This document shows, in pieces, positions 1 through 6,569 of a stretch of DNA of 11,537 bases (position 1 is its first letter; each line of letters starts with the position of its first letter). The position numbers were made by a program, and so were the translations under genes. The notes under the pieces were generated by a model, which was given only the letters and a program-made list of their open reading frames with translations, did no database searches and was not told where the DNA came from. Origin of the DNA: Aurantibrevibacter sp041749595 (GTDB lineage: Bacteria; Bacteroidota; Bacteroidia; Flavobacteriales; Flavobacteriaceae); assembly GCA_041749595.1 (NCBI GenBank), contig JBGTBA010000167.1:1-11537 (forward strand), given 5' to 3'.

Positions 1-38
1 ATGCTGTCCGCTAAAGTAAGGTGAATTGCTTTTTTCAT
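1..38 (-). CDS. Start of a gene running off the left edge (partial)
   Basis: An ATG at 38-36 on the minus strand opens a frame that stays open to the window edge and reads MKKAIHLTLADS. Only twelve codons are visible, so no product can be named. The start is supported by a strong promoter immediately upstream (43-74). The same frame is also open further upstream of this ATG, so a start upstream cannot be excluded, but the promoter position argues against it. Confidence 0.45.
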   Translation of the reverse strand, partial: MKKAIHLTLADS

Positions 39-42
39 AAGA

Positions 43-74
43 CAAAAATACAATACAATATACTGATATACAAA
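43..74 (-). promoter_or_regulatory. Bacteroidota-type promoter for the left-edge gene
   Basis: On the minus strand, TTTG (74-71) is followed by a 20-nt spacer and TATTTTTG (50-43). This fits the Bacteroidota housekeeping promoter (-33 TTTG or TTG, -7 TAnnTTTG, spacing about 17-23). Only four bases separate the -7 element from the ATG, so the transcript would be leaderless or nearly so. Confidence 0.6.
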
Positions 75-121
75 TAGTTGAGTTAATATTTTGTGCCAAT
101 TTATGCCCTTTTCAATGGAAT

Positions 122-226
122 TTACCGTGCAACGGTCTTAAAGTGCTTTAATTTGTCGTCCGCAATTTGGGCATTGGAGATTCCGTAAAAATAAAACAAA
201 AGGACAACAGCGAAAACCCTCTTCAT
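122..226 (-). pseudogene. Truncated secreted protein remnant (DDKLKHF type)
   Basis: A 34-codon frame begins with a clear signal peptide: MKR, then a hydrophobic stretch, with a likely cut after SNA. It continues QIADDKLKHF and then stops after five more residues. The stretch DDKLKHF after a signal peptide resembles the start of small flavobacterial periplasmic proteins of the YfiM/DUF2279 kind, which run to roughly 110 residues or more. Here the body of the protein is missing, so I read it as the 5' stub of a broken gene. The open frame can be extended upstream to a GTG at 343, but that part (39 residues) shows nothing recognisable, and the signal peptide makes ATG 226 the natural start. The family assignment is from memory of such proteins and is tentative. 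Confidence 0.4.
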
Positions 227-444
227 ACTTAACGATTTACGTATCCATAACGAAGAATTGCCAATTTCCGTATCGGTAAAGCCTAATGAGTGTAAACAGG
301 CCCTAATTATCATTCCATAAAGGGGCGGAAAGGATGGATCCACTCAATTGTGGCCTGCTTGCCAATCCGCCGATAAATTGTGCCAAGGTATAGCATGATC
401 CCTGAAAGTCCCACCTGCAATAGAATGTTAAAAACGAAACCACA
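227..444. other. Region between dnaE 3' end and the secreted remnant; no gene recognised
   Basis: Short minus-strand open stretches occur in more than one frame (for example one reading HAIPWHNLSADWQAGHN before a stop at about 344), which could be decayed coding sequence. None is recognisable, and no clear hairpin terminator for dnaE is seen directly after its stop codon. Confidence 0.3.
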
Positions 445-3400
445 TCAATTTAATTTATAATGTACTTCCTTTTCCCCCAATCGCAAAAGCAACTCGCTGG
501 TAATCTGAACCTTTTGCTTTCTGCACGACATATTCACCTTTATCTCCTCCTCCATCTCATAAATTACAAAATTCAGGGGATGGTTACCTTTAAAGCAGGT
601 CAGGGTTTCCTTTAACTCATAAATATTTTCCGCTTTCAGCTCATCGATATTCAGCTTTATCGTCAGTTTTTTAGCATAGGCGTCCATCACATCCTGGAGC
701 TGCATCACGATATTGAACTTTAACCGGGGTTCTCCCTTTTTATCTGTTTCCCTGTTGATCCAGCCGTCCTGCACAAGTACCTTGAAAAAGGTAAATGAGT
801 TGATCATTAAAAAATGGCGGAATTTTAAATATTCCTCCCCAAAAATCCTAAATTCAAAGGTATCGGTATAATCCTCCAAGGTAAATGATGCCCAGCTTTT
901 TCCGTTTTTTGAGGTTCTGTGCTGCACATCTGTAATGACCCCGGCTAGGGCAAGTTCTTTATTAAGGTGGTTTTCCAGTTCTGCACAAGCGGCAACGCCT
1001 ACATTACAAAAAGCGTTGATTTCGGTTTTAAAGTCGTCCAAAGGATGCCCAGAGATATAAATACCTACCACCTCTTTCTCCCGCTTCAGCTTCTCCATGG
1101 TACTCCATTCGGAACAAGGTGGCACCAAGGGTTCCGGAATCTTTACCTCACTGGCGTCACCAAAAAGGCTTACCTGGCTCGAGTTTTCATTTTCCTGAAA
1201 CTTTGCACCATACCTGATGGCTTTCTCCAAAAACGTGATGCCATCCCCATCATCATGAAAATACTGTGCCCTATGCGTTGTTCCAAAAGAATCGAAACCT
1301 CCGGCCACGGCAAGGTTCTCAAAAGCCTTTTTATTGGCCGCACGAAGGTCTATCCGCTTGGCCAAATCGAAAACCGATTTAAACGGACCGCCTTTTTTTC
1401 GGTTTTCTATAATGGTTTCTACGGCAGCACGGCCTACCCCTTTTACCGCACCCATGCCAAAACGCACGGCGTAATCCTTATTTACGGCAAACTTGTAGTA
1501 CGATTCATTTACGTCCGGACCCAGCACTTGCAAGCCCATGCGCTTACATTCTTCCATAAAGAAAGAGACCTGTTTAATGTCGTTCATATTATTGCTCAAT
1601 ACCGCCGCCATATATTCCGCCGGATAATGTGCTTTTAAATAGGCCGTTTGGTAGGCAATGTAAGCATAGCAGGTAGAATGACTTTTATTAAAGGCATAAG
1701 AAGCAAAGGCTTCCCAATCTTTCCAGATTTTCTCCAGTATTTCCCTTGGATGTCCGTTTTTTTCGCCACCATCTAAAAATTGTGGCTTTAATTTTTGAAG
1801 CAGGGCAAATATTTTTTTTCCCATTGCCTTACGCAACACGTCCGCATCACCTTTGGAGAAACCTGCCAATTTTTGGGACAGTAGCATCACCTGTTCCTGA
1901 TACACCGTAATACCGTAAGTTTCCTTAAGGTACTCTTCCATTTCCGGCAGATCATACATAATCTCCGCCATCCCATTTTTACGCGCAACAAAACTTGGAA
2001 TATAGTCCATAGGTCCCGGGCGATACAGGGCATTCATCGCAATAAGGTCATCAAAAACCGAAGGCCTAAGGTCTTTTAAGTGCTTTTGCATTCCGAGCGA
2101 TTCATATTGAAAAATCCCTACCGTATCTCCTTTTTGAAACAGGGCATAGGTCTTTTCATCATCCAGCGGAAAATCATCGGGCACCAAATCGATGCCCAAT
2201 CGGGCTTTTACAATTTTTACAGTATCCTTAATAAGGGTCAAGGTTTTTAACCCTAAAAAATCCATCTTCAACAATCCGGCACTTTCCACAACTGAATTAT
2301 CAAACTGGGTTACATAGAGGTCGGAATCTTTTGCCGTAGCCACCGGTACAAAATCGGTAATATCACTCGGAGTGATAATTACACCACAGGCGTGAATCCC
2401 TGTGTTTCGTAAAGAGCCTTCCAGCACTCTTGCCATTTGGAGCGTACGCCCTTCCAGGTTATCGCCTTCGGCAATGTTAAGTAATTGATTGATTTTTTCA
2501 AATTCTTCGGGACGGAACTGCTTTTTCAACTGAGCCTCATCTACTCCAAAAATGTTATCGAGTTTGTACATGGTGGGGATCAACTTTGCAATGCGGTCTG
2601 CATCGTTCAAGGGAAGATCCAACACCCGTGCCGTATCCCGGATGGATGATTTTGCGGCCATGGTCCCGTAAGTGATAATTTGCGCAACCTGGTTGGCCCC
2701 GTATTTATTGATGACATATTCCATGACGCGACCCCGCCCTTCATCATCAAAATCGATATCAATATCTGGCATGGACACCCTGTCCGGATTCAGGAACCGC
2801 TCAAAAAGCAAATCGTATTTTAAGGGGTCTATATTGGTTATTTTTAGACAGTAGGCCACCACGGATCCTGCGGCCGAGCCACGTCCGGGACCCACGGAAA
2901 CATCCATTTTCCGAGCTTCGCGAATAAAATCCTCCACAATTAAAAAATACCCAGGATAACCGGAATTTTCAATGGTCTTTAATTCGAAGTCGATACGCTC
3001 ACGAATTTCAGGCGTAATTTCGGGATATCGCTTTTTGGCCCCTTCATAGGTAATATGGCGCAAATAGGCATTTTCCCGCTCCCGATAATCATTGAGATTT
3101 CCTTCGCTTGCCGCATCTTCCGACACTTTAAAATCGGACGGGATATCAAATTTGGGCAAGAGCACCTCTCTGGCCAGTTCATAAGATTCTATCTTAGCCG
3201 TAATCTCCTGAATGTTCAAAATAGATTCCGGAAGATCCTTGAACAGTTCCTTCATCTCTTCCTGAGATTTGAAGTAGTATTCCTGATTGGGCAAACCATA
3301 GCGGTATCCCCTGCCCCTACCTATAGGTGTTGCTTGTTTTTCTCCGTCCTTAACACATAGTAATACATCATGGGCATCGGCATCTACCTTGTCGCAGTAA

Positions 3401-4842
3401 TACGTATTGTTGGTAGCTACCAGTTTTACCCCGTGCTTTTGGGAAAAATCCACCAAAACCTGATTCACCCGATCTTCATCTTCCTGGCCGTGGCGTATCA
3501 GTTCAATATACAAATCCTCCCCAAACTGCGCCTTCCACCAAAGCAGTGCTTCTTCAGCTTGCCTCTCTCCTACATTTAATACTTTTCCCGGCACTTCCCC
3601 ATATAAATTTCCGGTAAGTACAATGATGTCCTCTTTATATTTTTCTATGGTTAGACGATCAATTCGCGGCACGTAATAAAATCCTTCCGTATAGCCAATG
3701 GAAGACATTTTGCACAGGTTTTGATACCCGTTTTTATTTTTGGCCAGCAATACAATTTGGTATCCGTGATCCTTAACACTTTTATTCAACCGGTCCTCAC
3801 AAACAAAAAATTCGCAGCCAATAATAGGTTTTATTTCTTGTTCTAAAGGAGCTCTCCCCTTTTCGATAAGGATCTTATTGCGTTCCTTAACCCCGTTATT
3901 ATGGGCTTTTAGTTCCTTTACAAAATGAAAAGCCCCCATCATATTGGCATGATCAGTAAGAGCCACGGCGGGCATATTATGTTTAGTAGAGGCCTGCACC
4001 AGATCTTTGATGTTGATGGTAGATTGCAGTACCGAAAATTGGGAGTGGTTATGCAAATGTGCAAAGGGCACATCGGCCAAATTGGCGATATTGTCTTTGA
4101 TTTTGGCTTGGGAAATACCGGTGTCTTTTTCCCAAAGTGCATCCGCAATTTTCTTAGATGCCTTTTTTAGGTTGATATGCTTCAAACCAATAAGCTGAAT
4201 CTCCTGATGATTGGCTTTGGAAAATTTTTCGAAATAGTCAAATGGCGCATCCAATACTTCCTGCGTGTAGTGCTTGCGACGAACCAACTCCAAAAAACAA
4301 CGGGTAGTGGCCTCCACATCTGCCGCGGCATTATGCGCCTCATTGAACGGCTCTTTAAATAGGTATTCGTGCAACTCGGTAAGCGTAGGCAGTTTAAACT
4401 TTCCGCCCCGACCTCCGGGAAGCTGACAAAGAGCAGCTGTTTCCTCAGTACAGGTGTCCAAAACCGGTAATTCCTGTAAAGGGTTTTCCATTTGAAGTCG
4501 ATGGAATTCGGCTCCCATAATATTGACATCAAAACCCACGTTCTGACCTACAATGAACTTGGCTTTGGATAGGGCATGATTGAATTTCTCCAATACCTCA
4601 GCCAGCGGCACCCCTTCTTTTGCCGCCAATGCTGTGGAAATTCCATGAATTTGCTCGGCGTCATAGGGAATATTAAACCCATGAGGCCGAACCAAATAAT
4701 CCTGATGCTCTACCAAAGCTCCCATGGCATCGTGCACCTGCCATGCAATCTGTACGCAACGAGGCCAGTTGTCCGTGTCGGTTATGGGGGCATCCCAGCG
4801 TTTGGGTAGTCCGGTGGTTTCGGTATCAAAAACTAAGTACAT
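445..4842 (-). CDS. dnaE: DNA polymerase III alpha subunit with N-terminal DEDDh exonuclease
   Basis: This is the catalytic subunit of the replicative polymerase, 1465 residues against about 1160 in E. coli; the extra length is an N-terminal proofreading-type domain. Exonuclease domain (about 1-190): FDTETTG supplies D6 and E8, NVGFD supplies D105, and H170 with D175 complete a DEDDh site. PHP domain (about 260-500): HLHNH (H262, H264, H266), D297-H298, E344, H359 and H491 keep the metal-binding pattern that is degraded in E. coli DnaE. Polymerase core: PGRGSAAGS (652-660), MPDIDIDF with D693 and D695, and D861 in KMDFLGLK form the three-aspartate active site; ALYRPGPMD follows at about 938. 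Behind come a helix-hairpin-helix region, a clamp-binding type motif QVSLF (1223-1227) and an OB fold (about 1296-1365). All key residues are present and the gene looks intact. ATG 4842 starts right before FDTETTG, as in homologues. Its leader carries heptad repeats and a hairpin. Confidence 0.97.
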   Translation of the reverse strand: MYLVFDTETTGLPKRWDAPITDTDNWPRCVQIAWQVHDAMGALVEHQDYLVRPHGFNIPYDAEQIHGISTALAAKEGVPLAEVLEKFNHALSKAKFIVGQNVGFDVNIMGAEFHRLQMENPLQELPVLDTCTEETAALCQLPGGRGGKFKLPTLTELHEYLFKEPFNEAHNAAADVEATTRCFLELVRRKHYTQEVLDAPFDYFEKFSKANHQEIQLIGLKHINLKKASKKIADALWEKDTGISQAKIKDNIANLADVPFAHLHNHSQFSVLQSTINIKDLVQASTKHNMPAVALTDHANMMGAFHFVKELKAHNNGVKERNKILIEKGRAPLEQEIKPIIGCEFFVCEDRLNKSVKDHGYQIVLLAKNKNGYQNLCKMSSIGYTEGFYYVPRIDRLTIEKYKEDIIVLTGNLYGEVPGKVLNVGERQAEEALLWWKAQFGEDLYIELIRHGQEDEDRVNQVLVDFSQKHGVKLVATNNTYYCDKVDADAHDVLLCVKDGEKQATPIGRGRGYRYGLPNQEYYFKSQEEMKELFKDLPESILNIQEITAKIESYELAREVLLPKFDIPSDFKVSEDAASEGNLNDYRERENAYLRHITYEGAKKRYPEITPEIRERIDFELKTIENSGYPGYFLIVEDFIREARKMDVSVGPGRGSAAGSVVAYCLKITNIDPLKYDLLFERFLNPDRVSMPDIDIDFDDEGRGRVMEYVINKYGANQVAQIITYGTMAAKSSIRDTARVLDLPLNDADRIAKLIPTMYKLDNIFGVDEAQLKKQFRPEEFEKINQLLNIAEGDNLEGRTLQMARVLEGSLRNTGIHACGVIITPSDITDFVPVATAKDSDLYVTQFDNSVVESAGLLKMDFLGLKTLTLIKDTVKIVKARLGIDLVPDDFPLDDEKTYALFQKGDTVGIFQYESLGMQKHLKDLRPSVFDDLIAMNALYRPGPMDYIPSFVARKNGMAEIMYDLPEMEEYLKETYGITVYQEQVMLLSQKLAGFSKGDADVLRKAMGKKIFALLQKLKPQFLDGGEKNGHPREILEKIWKDWEAFASYAFNKSHSTCYAYIAYQTAYLKAHYPAEYMAAVLSNNMNDIKQVSFFMEECKRMGLQVLGPDVNESYYKFAVNKDYAVRFGMGAVKGVGRAAVETIIENRKKGGPFKSVFDLAKRIDLRAANKKAFENLAVAGGFDSFGTTHRAQYFHDDGDGITFLEKAIRYGAKFQENENSSQVSLFGDASEVKIPEPLVPPCSEWSTMEKLKREKEVVGIYISGHPLDDFKTEINAFCNVGVAACAELENHLNKELALAGVITDVQHRTSKNGKSWASFTLEDYTDTFEFRIFGEEYLKFRHFLMINSFTFFKVLVQDGWINRETDKKGEPRLKFNIVMQLQDVMDAYAKKLTIKLNIDELKAENIYELKETLTCFKGNHPLNFVIYEMEEEIKVNMSCRKQKVQITSELLLRLGEKEVHYKLN

Positions 4843-4845
4843 GGG

Positions 4846-4880
4846 TTCGTTGTTCGTTACTCGTTTTTCGTGCTTCGAAA
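4846..4880. repeat. Degenerate heptanucleotide repeat, dnaE side
   Basis: Five consecutive 7-mers follow a TTCGTTN pattern: TTCGTTG, TTCGTTA, CTCGTTT, TTCGTGC, TTCGAAA. On the dnaE strand this reads as AACGAAN units directly before the start codon. The same 13-base string TTCGTTGTTCGTT recurs on the same strand at 6309-6321, just after the ATPase gene. Confidence 0.6.
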
Positions 4881-4883
4881 AAC
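4863..4883 (-). promoter_or_regulatory. Hairpin in the dnaE leader
   Basis: GTTTTTCG (4863-4870) pairs perfectly with CGAAAAAC (4876-4883) around a five-base loop. In the dnaE transcript it would sit 21-41 bases upstream of the ATG. There is no T tract after it in the minus direction, so a leader structure is more likely than a terminator. Confidence 0.4.
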
Positions 4884-4908
4884 ATCATAAAATTATAAAA
4901 ACTTATGG

Positions 4909-4968
4909 CTTAGGCGCATCCAAACGTTTAGGAAGCCCAGGTGGTTTCTAAATCAAAATCAGGTATAT
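4909..4968 (-). pseudogene. Eroded copy of the dnaE (exonuclease) start
   Basis: Read on the minus strand from 4968, with one single-base deletion and one insertion repaired, the segment gives I-Y-L-I-F-D-L-E-T-T-G-L-P-K-R-L-D-A-P, against M-Y-L-V-F-D-T-E-T-T-G-L-P-K-R-W-D-A-P in dnaE. The start codon is ATA instead of ATG. Most base changes are synonymous (GGA/GGG, CTA/CTT, CCC/CCT, CGC/CGT, GCC/GCG, TTA/CTG). This suggests the sequence diverged while still coding and decayed later. Similarity stops at once after these 19 codons. Confidence 0.65.
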
Positions 4969-4994
4969 TATTGTTTGGATATTTGTTATTACGA

Positions 4995-5014
4995 CGTTTA
5001 GAATTTTCTAAACG
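4995..5014 (-). promoter_or_regulatory. Hairpin in the second (degenerate) dnaE leader copy
   Basis: CGTTTAGA (4995-5002) pairs perfectly with TCTAAACG (5007-5014) around a four-base loop. It occupies the same place in unit B as the hairpin at 4863-4883 does in unit A, but its bases differ, so the fold is kept rather than the sequence. Confidence 0.4.
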
Positions 5015-5093
5015 AAGCATATAAAATTACATAGAACTTATGCTTTTTTGAAAAGAAGTTTTAAAGAGTTTTTAACAAAAAAATGATTTATAA

Positions 5094-5130
5094 GTATGTA
5101 AATTGAATTTTTTGTATTAAATTTACATAC
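5094..5130 (+). promoter_or_regulatory. Perfect 11-bp inverted repeat abutting the ATPase start codon
   Basis: GTATGTAAATT (5094-5104) and AATTTACATAC (5120-5130) are exact reverse complements separated by 15 bases, and the right arm ends at the base before the ATG at 5131. It could be a dimeric repressor site overlapping the promoter (autoregulation is possible), or an RNA hairpin that controls access to the start codon. A -7-like TAAATTTA lies within 5118-5125. Which role applies cannot be decided from the sequence. Confidence 0.5.
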
Positions 5131-6303
5131 ATGATTAAAAGAAGACTCGAACTAAAAATAACAAACAGCCTCCAGAAAAGCGCTTCAATTACCCTACTCG
5201 GACCAAGACAGGTAGGTAAGACAACCCTGTCTTTTGAGATTTCCAAAACCATTCCCTCAATATATTTAGATTTTGAGAACAGTCTAGACCTCTTAAAAGC
5301 GCAAGATATTACTATATTTCAAAAGGCAAATGCAGGACATCTCATTATTTTGGATGAAGTACAAAGATCGCCCCATATTTTTAAAGAAATTAGGGGCATT
5401 ATTGACAATGAAAGACGCAAGGGAAATAAAACGGGCCTATTCATTTTTTTAGGTTCTGCTTCTATTGAATTATTAAAGCAAAGCAGTGAATCTTTAGCGG
5501 GAAGGGTTTCGTATTTAGAACTATTTCCTATTGATGTATTGGAATTTTCCAATAAAAACATATTAAAAACGAATGAACTTTGGTATCGAGGGGGATTTCC
5601 AGAGAGCTTGTTATCCGAAAATGATATCGATAGCTTTAATTGGCGAAAAGACTTTATTAAAACCTATTTGGAAAGAGATATTCCTCAATTGGGGCCAAGA
5701 ATTCCTGCAGAAACCTTAGAACGTTTTTGGACTATGTTGGCGCATAACCAAGGCAGCATGTTTAACGCTTCACAGCTTTCAAGAAGCCTAGATGCGAGCC
5801 ATACGACCATAATAAGATATTTAGATTTAATGGTAGATTTACTGCTTGTAAGGCGCTTACAACCTTACACATTTAATATAGGGAAACGCTTAATAAAAGC
5901 TCCAAAAGTGTATGTTAGAGATAGTGGTATAATGCATACGCTGTTAAACATTAAAAATTATAATGATTTATTGGGCAACCCCATTGTTGGAAACAGTTGG
6001 GAAGGTTTTGTTATAGAAAACATTATGGCAGTTGCACCTAGCTATATAAAATCATTCTTTTACAGAACCTCTGGCGGTGCCGAAATAGATTTAATTTTAG
6101 AATTTTCCATTAACGAAATGTGGGCTATTGAGATTAAACGTGGTTCTGCTCCAAAACCATCAAAAGGCTTTCACAGTGCCTGTGACGATTTAAAACCAAA
6201 AGAAAAGTTTATTGTGTATCCCGGCAGCGACACTTTTACCGTAAATAACGACATTACTATTATTTCTCTTCATGATATTATGGAACGACTGGTAAACTTA
6301 TGA
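5131..6303 (+). CDS. AAA family ATPase with C-terminal DUF4143
   Basis: An intact 390-residue protein of the AAA_14/DUF4143 family. Walker A is GPRQVGKT (24-31) and Walker B LIILDE (71-76). GSAS (108-111) sits at the sensor position, and SLAGR ends in R125, the arginine conserved there in this family. A winged-helix-like middle (about 195-250) precedes the DUF4143 part, which ends in a PD-(D/E)xK-like pattern: GGAEID with D320 and E334-I-K336. Proteins of this family are widespread, often multi-copy and prone to transfer; their physiological role is unsettled, so I name none. No membrane segment or signal peptide is seen. The gene stands alone, divergent from dnaE, is visibly more AT-rich than dnaE and prs, and is bracketed by related heptad repeats, all of which fit acquisition. 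The ATG at 5131 is supported by the abutting inverted repeat and by the usual MIKRRLE-type start. Confidence 0.9.
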   Translation: MIKRRLELKITNSLQKSASITLLGPRQVGKTTLSFEISKTIPSIYLDFENSLDLLKAQDITIFQKANAGHLIILDEVQRSPHIFKEIRGIIDNERRKGNKTGLFIFLGSASIELLKQSSESLAGRVSYLELFPIDVLEFSNKNILKTNELWYRGGFPESLLSENDIDSFNWRKDFIKTYLERDIPQLGPRIPAETLERFWTMLAHNQGSMFNASQLSRSLDASHTTIIRYLDLMVDLLLVRRLQPYTFNIGKRLIKAPKVYVRDSGIMHTLLNIKNYNDLLGNPIVGNSWEGFVIENIMAVAPSYIKSFFYRTSGGAEIDLILEFSINEMWAIEIKRGSAPKPSKGFHSACDDLKPKEKFIVYPGSDTFTVNNDITIISLHDIMERLVNL

Positions 6304-6308
6304 AAATT

Positions 6309-6350
6309 TTCGTTGTTCGTTCTCCGTTGTTCGCTTATCGTTATTCTTAT
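6309..6350. repeat. Degenerate heptanucleotide repeat, ATPase 3' side
   Basis: Six 7-mers follow the TTCGTTN pattern with increasing decay: TTCGTTG, TTCGTTC, TCCGTTG, TTCGCTT, ATCGTTA, TTCTTAT. It begins six bases after the ATPase stop codon and has the same orientation as the repeat at 4846-4880, so the two form a direct repeat bracketing the ATPase gene and the eroded dnaE copy. Confidence 0.6.
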
Positions 6351-6381
6351 TTATTGATTCTCGGAAAACACCATTTAAATC

Positions 6382-6564
6382 CTATTCTCTTGTTGCACCT
6401 GCTAAATTCCTGCAAGTCAAAGTTCTTGCCGGTCTGTCTAAATACAAATCTCTTGGATTAATACATTTTGAAGCTTTTTCATAGTTCGCAACATTAGGTT
6501 TTATTTATTTCTTCCCAATATTCCATTCTTCAAAGTTACGAATTTGTGATGTGATTATGGTTTC
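6382..6564 (-). pseudogene. Relic of a cytosine-5 DNA methyltransferase
   Basis: On the minus strand, one frame from 6564 to 6382 reads RNFEEW, then a TAA stop at 6507-6505, then ANYEKASKCINPRDL, LDRPARTLTCRNLAGAT and a TAG at 6384-6382. The block D-R-P-A-R-T-L-T-C-R-N-L-A-G-A-T closely resembles the part of m5C methyltransferases at the end of the target-recognition region and motif IX. In intact enzymes this is followed by GDMxR and the REAxRLQxFP block, which is absent here. The catalytic PCQ motif and the S-adenosylmethionine-binding part are also missing. It is therefore a dead internal fragment of about 60 codons. The identification rests on motif recognition. Confidence 0.6.
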
Positions 6565-6569
6565 CTAGC

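Larger units (their letters stand above)
4781..5042 (-). repeat. Tandem duplication of the dnaE 5' end plus leader
   Basis: Two adjacent units share the same layout: first codons of dnaE, then an AT-rich leader with a hairpin. Unit A is the live dnaE start and leader (about 4781-4905); unit B (about 4906-5042) is degenerate. In the coding part, 4787-4842 and 4913-4968 match at 42 of 57 alignment columns, with one single-base gap on each side. The leader parts match more loosely; the clearest shared string is ATAAAATTA followed by AACTTATG. Confidence 0.7.

Noticed and set aside
967..1638. Long plus-strand open frame of 223 codons inside dnaE
   Set aside because: It lies opposite the well-supported dnaE frame and its sequence shows no family features; it is an antisense shadow.
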